A stretch of 64,000 bases of DNA, taken from the NCBI RefSeq assembly GCF_041270065.1, contig NZ_CP065958.1:3534001-3598000 (forward strand). The letters run 5' to 3'. The DNA comes from Streptomyces fradiae. Lineage in GTDB: Bacteria > Actinomycetota > Actinomycetes > Streptomycetales > Streptomycetaceae. Shown piece by piece: positions 41,233 to 51,107 of this stretch (its first letter is position 1; the number at the start of each line of letters is the position of its first letter). The position numbers and the translations under genes are program-made. The notes under the pieces are model-generated. The model saw only the letters and a program-made list of their open reading frames with translations, did no database searches and was not told the DNA's origin.

Positions 41233-42810
41233 CTATGAGCAGCGCTTTCCGTTCTGGGGAGGGGTGCCTTCGAGGAGGTAGGTGTTGATCGCGGTGTCGA
41301 TGCAGTCGCTGCCGCGGCCGTAGGCGGTGTGGCCGTCGCCCTCGTAGGTGAGGAGGGTGCCGGAGGAGAGCTGGGCGGCGAGGGAGCGGGCCCACTTGTA
41401 GGGGGTGGCGGGGTCGCGGGTGGTGCCGACGACGACGATCGGGGCGGCGCCCTCGGCGGTGATGCGGTGGGGGCTGCCGGTGGCCCGGGCGGGCCAGTAG
41501 GTGCAGTTCAGGGCGGCCCAGGCGAGGTTGCGGCCGAAGACGGAGGAGGCCTGCTCGAAGGACGGGACCGCCTTCTCGACGTCCGTGGGGCCCGCGGGGA
41601 AGGCGGGCGGGAGGTCGAGGCAGTTCACGGCGGCGTTCGCGTCCATCAGGTTGGCGTACGAGCCGTCCGCCTCCCGCTCGTAGTACGAGTCGGCCAGCGC
41701 GAGCAGCGCCGAGCCCTCGCCGCCCATCGCCCGGGTCAGCGCCTCGTGCAGCTGCGGCCAGGCGGACTCGTCGTACATCGCGGCGATCACCCCGGTGGTG
41801 GCCAGGGACTCGCCGAGCTCGCGGCTCTCGCCCGTCGGGACCGGCTTGGCGTCGACCTCGCGGAAGAAGCGCTTCAGGGCGTCGAGGGCGGCCGGGGCGG
41901 ACGCGGTGCCGAGCGGGCAGTCGATCTGCTTCACGCAGTCCGCGGCGAACGCGTTGATCGCGGTCTCGAAGCCGGCGGTCTGCTCCCGGTTCAGCTGCTC
42001 GGCGGTCAGCGACGGGTCCATCGCCCCGTCCAGGACAAGCCGCCCGGTCCGGTCGGGGAACAGCTCCGCGTACGTCGCGCCCAGGAAGGTGCCGTACGAG
42101 GCGCCCACGTACGTCAGCTTCTCGTCGCCCAGGACCGCCCGCACGATGTCCATGTCGCGCGCCGCCTCCACGGTGGAGACATGCGGGAGGACCTTGCCCG
42201 AGCGCTTCTCGCAGGCCGCCGCGAAGTCCTTGTACGAGTCGGCGAGCGCGTTCTGTTCGGCGGCGCTGTCCGGGGTGACGTCCACCTGCGTGTACGCGTC
42301 CATCTGCGGCCCGGTCAGGCACTCCACCGGCTCGCTGCGGGCCACCCCGCGCGGGTCGACGCCCACGATGTCGTACCGCGCGCGAATCGGGGCGGGGTAG
42401 CCGATGCCCGCGTACCCCTGGAGGTAGCCGACGGCCGAGCCGCCGGGCCCGCCCGGGTTCACCAGGAGCGAGCCGAGGCGCTTGCCGGGGCCGGTCGCCT
42501 TCACCCGCGAGATCGCCAGGTCGACCCGCGCGCCGGCCGGCTTCGCGTAGTCCAGCGGGACGTGCACGGTGCCGCACTGGAAGCCCGGCACGCCGCAGTC
42601 CCGCCAGGTCACCTTCTGGCCGTAGTACGCCCGCAGCCCGGCCGAGGACGCGGACGTGGACGCGGACCGGGACCCGGAAGCGGAGGCGGAGGCGGAGGCG
42701 GAAGACGACGGCGCGGCCGCGTCACTGCCGCTCGTCGAGCAGCCGGAGAGGATGAGCCCGGCGGCCGTGAGGGCCGTGGCGGAGATGCGGAGCAGGCGCC
42801 TGGAGTCCAT
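41233..42810 (-). CDS. Secreted alpha/beta-hydrolase, tripeptidyl aminopeptidase (TAP)-like
   Basis: A 525-residue lipoprotein-type protease. The N-terminus has a signal peptide with lipobox LILSGC, then a Ser/Ala-rich linker. The hydrolase domain has an oxyanion region VNPGGPGGSA, the nucleophile serine in GASYGTFLGATYAELFP, the aspartate in TTRDPATPYKWA, and the histidine in YEGDGHTAYG. The C-terminal TAP-like domain (YEGDGHTAYGRGSDCIDTAINTYL) is present. The start is the ATG at 42810; the longer frame upstream is an artefact. TAP-like proteases process secreted proteins and remove N-terminal tripeptides. Confidence 0.92.
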   Translation of the reverse strand: MDSRRLLRISATALTAAGLILSGCSTSGSDAAAPSSSASASASASGSRSASTSASSAGLRAYYGQKVTWRDCGVPGFQCGTVHVPLDYAKPAGARVDLAISRVKATGPGKRLGSLLVNPGGPGGSAVGYLQGYAGIGYPAPIRARYDIVGVDPRGVARSEPVECLTGPQMDAYTQVDVTPDSAAEQNALADSYKDFAAACEKRSGKVLPHVSTVEAARDMDIVRAVLGDEKLTYVGASYGTFLGATYAELFPDRTGRLVLDGAMDPSLTAEQLNREQTAGFETAINAFAADCVKQIDCPLGTASAPAALDALKRFFREVDAKPVPTGESRELGESLATTGVIAAMYDESAWPQLHEALTRAMGGEGSALLALADSYYEREADGSYANLMDANAAVNCLDLPPAFPAGPTDVEKAVPSFEQASSVFGRNLAWAALNCTYWPARATGSPHRITAEGAAPIVVVGTTRDPATPYKWARSLAAQLSSGTLLTYEGDGHTAYGRGSDCIDTAINTYLLEGTPPQNGKRCS

Positions 42811-42905
42811 TCCCGGAGCGTATCGGGGCAGGTACGGAACGTGTCCAATCGGCCCTGTGGACAACTCCGCCCCTGTGGACGATCCCCCGCGGAACCTGTG
42901 GACGG

Positions 42906-44108
42906 TCAGTCCCGCAGCGCCATCGTCATCGCCTCCACCGCGAGCAGCGGCGCCACGTTCCGGTCGAGCGCCTCGCGGCAGGCGAGGACCGCCTCGATCC
43001 GGCGCAGGGTGCGCTCGGGCGGCGTGTCGCGGGCGATCTGCTCCAGGGAGTCCCGTACGTCCTCGTTGGCCAGGGCCGACGCCGCGCGCAGCTGCAGGGC
43101 GAGCACGTCGCGGTAGAAGCCGGTCAGGTCGGAGAGCGCGAGGTCGAGGCTGTCGCGCTGGGTGCGGGTGCGGCGGCGCTTCTGGCGCTCCTCCAGCTCC
43201 TTCATCGCCCCGGCCGTGCCGCGCGGCATCCGGCCGCCCTGGGCGGCGCCGAGCGCGGCCTTCAGCTCCTCGGTCTCCTTGACGTCGACCTCCTCGGCGA
43301 CCTGCTTGGCGTCCTCGGCCGCCGCGTCGATCAGCTCCTGGGCGGCCCGCAGGCCGCCGCCGACGTCGCCGACCCGCAGCGGCAGCTTCAGCACCACGGC
43401 GCGGCGGGCCCGCGCCCGCTCGTCGGTGGCGAGCCGCCGCGCGCGGTCGATGTGTCCCTGGGTGGCGCGGGCCGCGGCGTGCGCCCGCTCCGGCTCGATC
43501 CCGTCCCGGCGGATCAGCAGGTCGGCGACGGCGTCCACCGAAGGAGTGGTCAGCGACAGGTGCCGGCAGCGGGACCGGATGGTCGGCAGCACGTCCTCCA
43601 GGGACGGTGCGCACAGCAGCCACACGGTGCGCGGCGCGGGCTCCTCCACGGCCTTCAGGAGCACATTGGCCGCGCCCTCGGTGAGCCGGTCGGCGTCCTC
43701 CAGGACGATGACCTGCCAGCGCCCGCCGGCCGGGGACAGCTGGGCCCGCCGGACCAGGTCGCGGGTCTCCTTCACGCCGATGGAGAGCAGGTCGGTGCGG
43801 ACCACCTCCACGTCCGCGTGCGTACCGACGAGCGCCGTGTGGCAGCCGTCGCAGAAGCCGCAGCCCGGCGCCCCTCCGAGCGCCCGGTCCGGGCTCACGC
43901 ACTGCAGCGCCGCCGCGAACGCCCGCGCCGCCGTGTCCCGGCCGGCCCCGGGGGGCCCGGTGAACAGCCAGGCGTGGGTCATCTTGGACGCGTCGGGAGC
44001 GGGCTCGCCGGCGGCATGCGCGGTCACGAGCGCGTCGGCGTCGCGCGCGGCGGCGGCCAGCTGCTCCTCGACCCGCGGCTGCCCCACGAGGTCGTCCCAT
44101 ACGGCCAT
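42906..44108 (-). CDS. holB: DNA polymerase III subunit delta'
   Basis: A 400-residue clamp-loader AAA+ subunit. It has VWDDLVGQPRVEEQLAAAARDA, the P-loop position THAWLFTGPPGAGRD, a zinc-binding cluster (C in LQCVSPD, then CGFCDGCHT), IVLEDADRLTEGAANVLLKAVEEP, and sensor SRCRHLSL. The conserved lysine of Walker A is replaced (GAGRD), as expected for a delta' stator that does not hydrolyse ATP. The order holB-tmk-topA is the Streptomyces core arrangement. Confidence 0.95.
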   Translation of the reverse strand: MAVWDDLVGQPRVEEQLAAAARDADALVTAHAAGEPAPDASKMTHAWLFTGPPGAGRDTAARAFAAALQCVSPDRALGGAPGCGFCDGCHTALVGTHADVEVVRTDLLSIGVKETRDLVRRAQLSPAGGRWQVIVLEDADRLTEGAANVLLKAVEEPAPRTVWLLCAPSLEDVLPTIRSRCRHLSLTTPSVDAVADLLIRRDGIEPERAHAAARATQGHIDRARRLATDERARARRAVVLKLPLRVGDVGGGLRAAQELIDAAAEDAKQVAEEVDVKETEELKAALGAAQGGRMPRGTAGAMKELEERQKRRRTRTQRDSLDLALSDLTGFYRDVLALQLRAASALANEDVRDSLEQIARDTPPERTLRRIEAVLACREALDRNVAPLLAVEAMTMALRD

Positions 44109-44200
44109 GCCCGATGCCCCTCCTCAGGTACGCGCTGCACGTACGCGTTCCATTGTGGGGCACCGCACTGACACCCCGGCCGTCAAGCGCACCCCGGCCG

Positions 44201-47200
44201 TCAGCGCCGGCGGCGGCGCTCCTCGTCGTCGTCCCCGAAGCCGCCGAGCAGTTCGTCGGCGAGCGTCGGCAGGTCGTCGAGCGGGGTCTCCTCCGCCCAG
44301 TCGGAGCGGCGGCGCGGCCGGCCCTGCTCGTCCAGCTGAGGCAGCTCGCGGGTCCGGTCGTTCGGCCCCGCGTCCGCTTCCCGGGCCGCCTCGTCACGGA
44401 AGAAGCCCTGCGGGACCCGGTCGGCCGGCTCGTCGCCCTGCACGGCCGGCAGCACAGCGGTCTCGTCCACCGCCGGAGTCTCGCGAGCGCTCTCGCGGAC
44501 GGTCTCGCGGGGATCCCGCGTCTCCCGGGTCTCCCGGATCCGCGGGATGACCGTGGTCTCCTCGTCGAGCCGCACGATCGGGGTGGGCACGGTGACCTCG
44601 TTCGGCGAGACGGTCGGCGCCTCGTCCACGGCGGGATCCACGGCGGGATCCACGGCCGACTTCACGTCCGGTGCCGCCTCCGGCTTCACCACCGGCGTCT
44701 CGACCGTGACCTCGTTCGCCGACTCCTGCAGACGCTTCGCCTCGGCGGCCGCCGCAGCCGCCTTCACCTCCGCCGCCTTGCGCTGCGCCTCCGCCGCGAG
44801 CCGCACGGCCTCGGCCTCTTCCGCCGCGGACTTCCGGGCGGCTTCCTCGGCGGCCTTGCGGGCCGCCTCCTCCGCCGCCTTCGCCGTGGCGGCCTCCGCC
44901 AGGCGGCGGGCCTCCTCGGCGCGGATCAGGGCCTCCTCGGCCTTGCGCTGCTTCTCCTTGCGGCGCTCCTCGGCCTCGGCCCGCAGCCGGGCCTCCTCCT
45001 CGGCCTGCTTGCGGCGGCGTTCCTCCTCCTCGCGGCGGGCCTTCTCCTCGGCCGCGCGCCGCTTGCGCTCCTCCTCGGCCGCGATCCGGGCCTCCTCGGC
45101 GCGCTGCCGGGCCTCCTCCGCCTGGCGCTCGGCCTCAAGGCGGCGGGCCTCTTCCTCCTCCGCCTTGCGGCGGGCCTCCTCCTCGGCGCGCAGCTTGGCG
45201 AGCTGCTCCTGGCGCTCGCGCTCCAGGCGCTCCTCCTCGGCCTTGCGCGCGGCCTCTTCCTCGGCCTTCCGCCGGGCCTCCTCCTCGGCCTGGCGGCGGG
45301 CCTCCTCCTGGGCCTTCACCTCGGCCGCGGACAGCGGCAGCATCCGGTCGAGCCGGTGGCGTACGACGGTGGTGACGGCCGCGGGCTCCTGGCCGGCGTC
45401 GACCACGAGGTAGCGGCCGGGGTCGCCGGCGGCGAGGGCGAGGAAACCGGCCCGCACGCGCGCGTGGAACTCGGGCGGCTCGGACTCCAGCCGGTCGGGG
45501 GCCTCGGTGAAGCGCTCGCGGGCGGTCTCCGGGGAGACGTCGAGGAGCACGGTGAGGTGCGGGACGAGCCCGCCGGTGGCCCAGCGGTTGATGCGGCTGA
45601 TCTCGGTCGCGGACAGGTCGCGGCCGGCGCCCTGGTAGGCGACGGACGAGTCGATGTAGCGGTCGGAGATCACCACGGCGCCCCGCTCCAGGGCGGGCCG
45701 GACCAGGGAGTCGACGTGCTCGGCGCGGTCGGCCGCGTACAGCAGCGCCTCGGCACGGTTGGACAGTCCGGCGCTGGAGACGTCGAGCAGGATCATGCGG
45801 AGCCGCTTGCCGATCGGGGTGGCGCCGGGCTCGCGGGTGACGACGACCTCGTGGCCCTTGGCGCGGATCCACTCGGCGAGCGCCTCGACCTGGGTGGACT
45901 TGCCGGCGCCGTCGCCGCCCTCCAGGGCGATGAAGAAGCCGGTCGGCGAGGGCGCCTGGACCGGGTCTGCGCCGCGCAGCGCGTCGCGCAGGTCGCGGCG
46001 GAGCGGGACGCCGGAGCGGTCGTCGGTCTTGGCGAGGACGAGTGCGGCGACCGGCAGCAGCAGCGCGCCGACCAGCATCAGGGTGAAGGCGGCGCCGCCG
46101 TGGGCGAAGACGAAGTCGCCGGAGGCGAGCCGGTGCGGGCCGATCGCGGCGGCGAGCAGCGGGGCGGCGAGCGCGCCGATGCCCATGCCGACGCGGGCGA
46201 CGGCCTGCAGGTGCTCGGTGACCCGGGGCCGGCGGGCCTCCTCGGTCTCCTGGTCGACGAGGCCGTGCCCGGTACCGGCGGCGACCCCGGCGGCGTAACC
46301 GGCAAGGGCGGCGAGCGCCAGCACGGTCGCGGTGTCGGGCACCAGGCCCATGGCGAGCAGCGCGATGCCGGTGACGGTGATGGCGAGGGCGAGCAGCCGG
46401 CGCCGGGACAGCACGCTGAGGACGGATCCGGCGGTGCGGATGCCGACGGCGGTGCCGCCGCTGAGCGCGAGGATCAGCAGGGCGAAGGTGACGGGCCCGC
46501 CGCCCAGGTCGAAGGCCTGCAGTACGGAGACGGCGGCCGCGGCGGCGATCGCGCAGGCGACGGTGGCGCAGGCGAGGACGAGCAGCCCGAGGGCGCCGGT
46601 GCGGCCCTTCTCGGGGCGCTTCTCGGCGCCCGGCTCACCGGAGGTCGGACGGCGCAGGCCCTCCAGGGGCGAGCGGGGCCGCGGGGTCTGGCCGCCGGGC
46701 AGCTGGAGGAAGGCGAGGACGTTCACGGACGCGGTGAACAGGCCGGCGGCGACGTACGAGCCGAGCGCGGCCTGGTGCTGCGAGAACCAGTCGATGCCGC
46801 TGCCGAGCAGGTTGCCGACGAGGGTGGCGAGCAGCAGTACGGCGGCGCCGGCGGGCACGGCGAGGAAACCGGTGCGCAGGCTGAGCGTGCGCAGCGCGCC
46901 GAGGTGGTCGGGCAGCGGCCGGACGGCGGCGCCCTCGATCGGCGGGTCGGGCAGCAGCGCGGGCGCCGCGCCGTCCTTGGCGATGGTCCACAGGCGCTCG
47001 GCGGCGCCGGCCACGAAGACGGTGCCGAGGAGGAACCACAGCGCGCTGTCCGGGGTCCAGTCGATCCACAGCGGGGCGACGATCAGCAGCGCGATCCGCA
47101 CCCCGTCGGCGCCGATCATGGTCCACCGGCGGTCGAGCGGGCCGCTCGGCGCGGTCAGCGCGGTGAGCGGGCCGAGCAGGGCGGCGCCGAAGAGGACGGC

Positions 47201-47461
47201 GGCGAGCAGCCGCGCGCCGACCACGGCGGCGACGGCGAGGGCCGCGCCCCGGACGCCGCCGCCGAGGGCACCGCCGACGAAGGACGCCTGGAGGCCGAGC
47301 AGGACCAGGACGAGGAGGGCGAGTGCGTCGCCCGTGCCGCCGACGAGCTGCGCGCTCCACAGCCTCCGCAGGGGCTGATGGCGCAGGAGGGCCCGTACGG
47401 CACGCTCCCGGGAATCGGCGACGAGTGCGGCGTCGGTTTCTGGCTGCTCAGCTCGCGTCAT
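44201..47461 (-). CDS. tmk: Thymidylate kinase fused to an MFS-like membrane domain
   Basis: A 1086-residue fusion. Residues about 30-460 form a transporter-like domain with about a dozen hydrophobic helices. Residues about 505-715 are thymidylate kinase (ALEGGDGAGKSTQVEALAEW P-loop near 514, VTREPGATPIGKRLR, DRYIDSSVAYQGAGR). Residues about 715-905 are a highly charged Glu/Ala/Arg coiled coil. A Pro/Thr/Glu-rich tail follows. The kinase makes dTDP for DNA synthesis. The fusion is typical of Streptomyces and absent from most bacteria. It is flanked by holB and the topA terminator. The coiled coil produces very long antisense open frames that are not genes. Confidence 0.95.
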   Translation of the reverse strand: MTRAEQPETDAALVADSRERAVRALLRHQPLRRLWSAQLVGGTGDALALLVLVLLGLQASFVGGALGGGVRGAALAVAAVVGARLLAAVLFGAALLGPLTALTAPSGPLDRRWTMIGADGVRIALLIVAPLWIDWTPDSALWFLLGTVFVAGAAERLWTIAKDGAAPALLPDPPIEGAAVRPLPDHLGALRTLSLRTGFLAVPAGAAVLLLATLVGNLLGSGIDWFSQHQAALGSYVAAGLFTASVNVLAFLQLPGGQTPRPRSPLEGLRRPTSGEPGAEKRPEKGRTGALGLLVLACATVACAIAAAAAVSVLQAFDLGGGPVTFALLILALSGGTAVGIRTAGSVLSVLSRRRLLALAITVTGIALLAMGLVPDTATVLALAALAGYAAGVAAGTGHGLVDQETEEARRPRVTEHLQAVARVGMGIGALAAPLLAAAIGPHRLASGDFVFAHGGAAFTLMLVGALLLPVAALVLAKTDDRSGVPLRRDLRDALRGADPVQAPSPTGFFIALEGGDGAGKSTQVEALAEWIRAKGHEVVVTREPGATPIGKRLRMILLDVSSAGLSNRAEALLYAADRAEHVDSLVRPALERGAVVISDRYIDSSVAYQGAGRDLSATEISRINRWATGGLVPHLTVLLDVSPETARERFTEAPDRLESEPPEFHARVRAGFLALAAGDPGRYLVVDAGQEPAAVTTVVRHRLDRMLPLSAAEVKAQEEARRQAEEEARRKAEEEAARKAEEERLERERQEQLAKLRAEEEARRKAEEEEARRLEAERQAEEARQRAEEARIAAEEERKRRAAEEKARREEEERRRKQAEEEARLRAEAEERRKEKQRKAEEALIRAEEARRLAEAATAKAAEEAARKAAEEAARKSAAEEAEAVRLAAEAQRKAAEVKAAAAAAEAKRLQESANEVTVETPVVKPEAAPDVKSAVDPAVDPAVDEAPTVSPNEVTVPTPIVRLDEETTVIPRIRETRETRDPRETVRESARETPAVDETAVLPAVQGDEPADRVPQGFFRDEAAREADAGPNDRTRELPQLDEQGRPRRRSDWAEETPLDDLPTLADELLGGFGDDDEERRRRR

Positions 47462-47516
47462 CCGTCCACCCTATCCGGACGGCCCAGCTCCCCGTGGCCT
47501 TCGCCCGAACAAACAG

Positions 47517-47554
47517 ACGGGGGGGTGCGGGCCCGGTCGGCCCGCACCCCCCGT
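47517..47554 (-). terminator. Terminator between topA and tmk
   Basis: ACGGGGGGGTGCGGGCC can pair with GGCCCGCACCCCCCGT around a short loop, with a one-base bulge. It lies 50 nt past the topA stop and just upstream of tmk, and ends topA transcription. Confidence 0.65.
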
Positions 47555-47605
47555 CGTACGACAAGCCTGGTGCGACGAGTGTCACTCCGGCTTGTCGGCC
47601 GGACG

Positions 47606-50452
47606 TCACTCCGGCTTGGCGGCCGCCGTCTTCTTCGCGGCAGCGGCCTTCGCCGTCGTCGTCTTCTTGGCCGTCGTGGTCTTCTTGGCGGCCGTCTTCT
47701 TCGCCGTGGTCGTCTTCTTCGCCGCCGTGGTCTTCTTGGCGGCCGTCTTCTTCGCGGGCGCCTTCTTGGCGGTCTTCTTCGCCGGGCCCTTGGCGCGCTT
47801 CTCGGCGAGCAGCTCGTAGCCGCGCTCGGGCGTGATCGTCTCCACGCTGTCGCCGGTGCGCAGGGTGGCGTTGGTCTCGCCGTCCGTCACGTACGGACCG
47901 AAGCGCCCGTCCTTGACGACCACGGGCTTCTCGCTGACGGGGTCGGTGCCGAGCTCCTTCAGCGGCGGCTTGGCGGCGGCCCGGCCACGCTGCTTGGGCT
48001 GGGCGTAGATCGCCAGCGCCTCGTCCAGCGTGATGGTGAAGAGCTGGTCCTCGCTGGTCAGCGACCGCGAGTCGGTGCCCTTCTTGAGGTACGGGCCGTA
48101 GCGGCCGTTCTGCGCGGTGATCTCCACGCCCTCGGCGTCGGTGCCGACGACGCGCGGCAGCGACATCAGCTTGAGCGCCTCTTCGAGGGTGACGGTGTCG
48201 ATCGACATCGTCTTGAAGAGGGAGGCGGTGCGCGGCTTGACCGCGTTCTTGCCGGTCTTCGGGGTGTCCTCGGGGAGGATCTCCGTCACGTACGGGCCGT
48301 AGCGGCCGGCCTTCGCGACGATCTGGTGGCCGCTGACCGGGTCGGTGCCCAGCTCGAAGTCGCCGCTCGGCTTGGCGAGCAGCTCCTCGGCGTACTCGAC
48401 GGTGAGCTCGTCGGGCGCCAGGTCGTCGGGCACGTCGGCGCGCTGGTGGCCCTCCTGGTCCTTCTCGCCGCGCTCGACGTACGGGCCGTAGCGGCCGACG
48501 CGCAGCACGATGCCGTTGCCGACGGGGAAGGAGGAGATCTCGCGGGCGTCGATGGCGCCGAGGTCGGTGACCAGTTCCTTGAGGCCTCCGAGGTGGTCGC
48601 CGTCGCCGTTGCCGGCGTCGGCGGCGCCGGAGCCCTCGCCGGCGCCGGGTCCGCCGCCCTCGCCGAAGTAGAAACGCTTCAGCCACGGCACGGACTGGGC
48701 CTCGCCGCGCGCGATGCGGTCGAGGTCGTCCTCCATGCGGGCGGTGAAGTCGTAGTCGACGAGCCGCCCGAAGTGCTTCTCCAGGAGGTTGACCACGGCG
48801 AAGGAGAGGAAGGACGGCACGAGGGCCGTGCCCTTCTTGAAGACGTAGCCGCGGTCGAGGATGGTGCCGATGATCGAGGCGTACGTCGACGGGCGGCCGA
48901 TCTCGCGCTCTTCCAGCTCCTTGACCAGGGTGGCCTCGGTGTAGCGGGCGGGCGGCTTGGTGGCGTGCCCGTCGGCGGTGATCTCCTGGGCGGTCAGCGC
49001 GTCGCCCTCGGCGACCTGCGGCAGCCGCCGCTCGCGGTCGTCGAGCTCCGCGTTCGGGTCGTCGGCGCCCTCCACGTAGGCCTTCATGAAGCCGTGGAAG
49101 GTGATGGTCTTGCCGGAGGCCGTGAACTCGGCGTCGCGGCCGTCGGCGGCGGTGCCGCCGATCTTCACGGTGACCGAGTTCCCGGTCGCGTCCTTCATCT
49201 GGGAGGCGACGGTCCGCTTCCAGATCAGCTCGTAGAGCTTGAACTGGTCGCCGGTCAGGCCGGTCTCCGCGGGAGTGCGGAAACGGTCGCCCGACGGCCG
49301 GATCGCCTCGTGCGCCTCCTGCGCGTTCTTGACCTTGCCCGCGTAGACGCGCGGCTTGTCCGGCAGGTAGTCGGCGCCGTAGAGCTGCGTGACCTGCGCG
49401 CGGGCCGCGCCGACCGCGGTGTCGGAGAGCACGGTGGAGTCCGTACGCATGTAGGTGATGAAGCCGTTCTCGTACAGCTTCTGCGCCACCTGCATGGTCG
49501 CCTTCGCACCGAAGCCGAGCTTGCGGCTGGCCTCCTGCTGGAGGGTGGTGGTGCGGAAGGGGGCGTACGGGGAGCGGCGGTACGGCTTCGACTCGACCGA
49601 GCGGACCGAGAAGCGGGTGTCGGCGAGGGAGGCGGCGAGCGCGCGGGCCTTCTCCTCGTCGAGGTGCAGCACGCTCTCGCTCTTCAGCCGCCCGTCGGCG
49701 CCGAAGTCACGGCCCTGCGCGACGCGCTTGCCGTCGACCGTCGCGAGCCGCGCGGTGAGCGAGGACGGGTCGGACGGGTCGCCGGCGCGGCCGGTGGCGA
49801 AGGTGCCGGTCAGGTCCCAGTACTCGGCGGAGCGGAAGGCGATGCGCTCGCGCTCGCGCTCGACGACGAGCCGGGTGGCGACGGACTGGACGCGGCCCGC
49901 GGACAGGCCGCGCATGACCTTCTTCCACAGGACCGGCGAGACCTCGTAGCCGTAGAGGCGGTCGAGGATGCGGCGGGTCTCCTGGGCGTCGACCATCCGC
50001 TTGTTCAGCTCGCGCGGGTTGCGCACGGCCTGCTGGATGGCGTCCTTGGTGATCTCGTGGAAGACCATGCGGTGCACCGGCACCTTGGGCTTCAGGACTT
50101 CCTGGAGGTGCCACGCGATGGCCTCGCCCTCGCGGTCCTCATCGGTGGCGAGGAAGAGCTCGTCGGACTCGGCGAGCAGCTCCTTGAGCTTCCTGACCTG
50201 CGCCTTCTTGTCGGCGTTGACGACATAGATGGGCTGGAAGTCATGGTCGACGTCGACGCCGAGCCGGCGCACCTCGCCGGTGTACTTCTCGGGCACCTCG
50301 GCGGCGCCGCTCGGGAGGTCGCGGATGTGCCCGACGCTCGCCTCGACGACATAGCCGGGGCCGAGGTAGCCCTTGATCGTCTTCGCCTTGGCAGGCGACT
50401 CGACGATGACGAGTCGGCGGCCGCCCTGTGCGGTCTCGCTGGTCGGGGACAA
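47606..50452 (-). CDS. topA: DNA topoisomerase I
   Basis: A 948-residue type IA topoisomerase. The TTG at 50452 is chosen over the open frame start at 50548 because family members begin just before the Toprim strand RRLVIVESPAKAKTIKGYLG; GGAGAG lies upstream. The catalytic tyrosine is in GFITYMRTDST (about 333). The C-terminal half has repeated topoisomerase C-terminal motifs (GRYGPYV, several copies) and ends in a long Lys/Ala/Thr tail (AAKKTTTAKK repeats), the actinobacterial feature that supports processive DNA binding. It relaxes negative supercoils. Confidence 0.97.
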   Translation of the reverse strand: MSPTSETAQGGRRLVIVESPAKAKTIKGYLGPGYVVEASVGHIRDLPSGAAEVPEKYTGEVRRLGVDVDHDFQPIYVVNADKKAQVRKLKELLAESDELFLATDEDREGEAIAWHLQEVLKPKVPVHRMVFHEITKDAIQQAVRNPRELNKRMVDAQETRRILDRLYGYEVSPVLWKKVMRGLSAGRVQSVATRLVVERERERIAFRSAEYWDLTGTFATGRAGDPSDPSSLTARLATVDGKRVAQGRDFGADGRLKSESVLHLDEEKARALAASLADTRFSVRSVESKPYRRSPYAPFRTTTLQQEASRKLGFGAKATMQVAQKLYENGFITYMRTDSTVLSDTAVGAARAQVTQLYGADYLPDKPRVYAGKVKNAQEAHEAIRPSGDRFRTPAETGLTGDQFKLYELIWKRTVASQMKDATGNSVTVKIGGTAADGRDAEFTASGKTITFHGFMKAYVEGADDPNAELDDRERRLPQVAEGDALTAQEITADGHATKPPARYTEATLVKELEEREIGRPSTYASIIGTILDRGYVFKKGTALVPSFLSFAVVNLLEKHFGRLVDYDFTARMEDDLDRIARGEAQSVPWLKRFYFGEGGGPGAGEGSGAADAGNGDGDHLGGLKELVTDLGAIDAREISSFPVGNGIVLRVGRYGPYVERGEKDQEGHQRADVPDDLAPDELTVEYAEELLAKPSGDFELGTDPVSGHQIVAKAGRYGPYVTEILPEDTPKTGKNAVKPRTASLFKTMSIDTVTLEEALKLMSLPRVVGTDAEGVEITAQNGRYGPYLKKGTDSRSLTSEDQLFTITLDEALAIYAQPKQRGRAAAKPPLKELGTDPVSEKPVVVKDGRFGPYVTDGETNATLRTGDSVETITPERGYELLAEKRAKGPAKKTAKKAPAKKTAAKKTTAAKKTTTAKKTAAKKTTTAKKTTTAKAAAAKKTAAAKPE

Positions 50453-50668
50453 CTTCGCTCTTCTCTCCGGTCGACGCGGTCTGCGCTGGCACGCACGGCA
50501 GCGGCACGCACGGTGACGCTGCCGTCGCTGCGGAGTGTGACGGTACAACCCGCCCCCGTGTCAAACGGTGAAAGCCCGCAACGGCCACTCGAACGGTAAC
50601 CCGACTCCTGCCCTTCCTGCCGCCCGGACTGCCGGACGGGGCCGCGTCACGTCGGCGGCGCGGGCACG

Positions 50669-50866
50669 TCACAGCCGGCCGAAGCACCAGATCCCGAGCA
50701 GCACGAAGACCCCGCCGAAGAGCACGGCGAGGGTCGCGGCGGCGCGCGGCGCGACCCCGAGGGCGACCGGCTCGCCCTGCCGTACCCGGACCCCCGTCCA
50801 GAGCAGCAGTGCGGCCCCGAACAGCGTGAACGCCGCTCCCGCGAAGATCGCCGGCCCGCTCTCCAT
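50669..50866 (-). CDS. Small two-helix membrane protein
   Basis: A 65-residue protein from the ATG at 50866 with two hydrophobic helices (PAIFAGAAFTLFGAALLLWTG and ATLAVLFGGVFVLLGIWCFG) joined by a basic loop. The open frame extends to 50995, but the added part is polar and unlike a signal sequence. The function is unknown. It sits between topA and the ABC exporter in Streptomyces genomes. Confidence 0.65.
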   Translation of the reverse strand: MESGPAIFAGAAFTLFGAALLLWTGVRVRQGEPVALGVAPRAAATLAVLFGGVFVLLGIWCFGRL

Positions 50867-51107
50867 GCCCGTACCCCGTTCCCTCGACGTTCCCTCGCCC
50901 ATGGCCTCAAGGGCTCCGGAGCCGAGGCTGGCACCTCCCAGCGTCAGGAGGGCGAATTCCCGGTGAACGGCGCGGAGGGTCCCGAACGGTTTCACGAGGA
51001 TGGCCGGTACTCGGCCGGTGCTCAGCCGGAGCTCAGCCGGAGCTCATAGGGGACGTCCGTCACAGGGGATGTGCGTCACAGGGCAGGTCTGTCACGGGGG
51101 ATGTGCG

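Noticed and set aside
42811..44397. Upstream extension of the TAP hydrolase frame over holB
   Set aside because: A lipoprotein signal peptide starts at 42810, and the extension is an out-of-frame reading of holB.
44114..50599. 2161-aa open frame on the plus strand opposite tmk and topA
   Set aside because: It is a shadow of two well-supported genes. The sequence is Leu/Arg/Gly/Asp low complexity created by high G+C and the coiled-coil codons of tmk.
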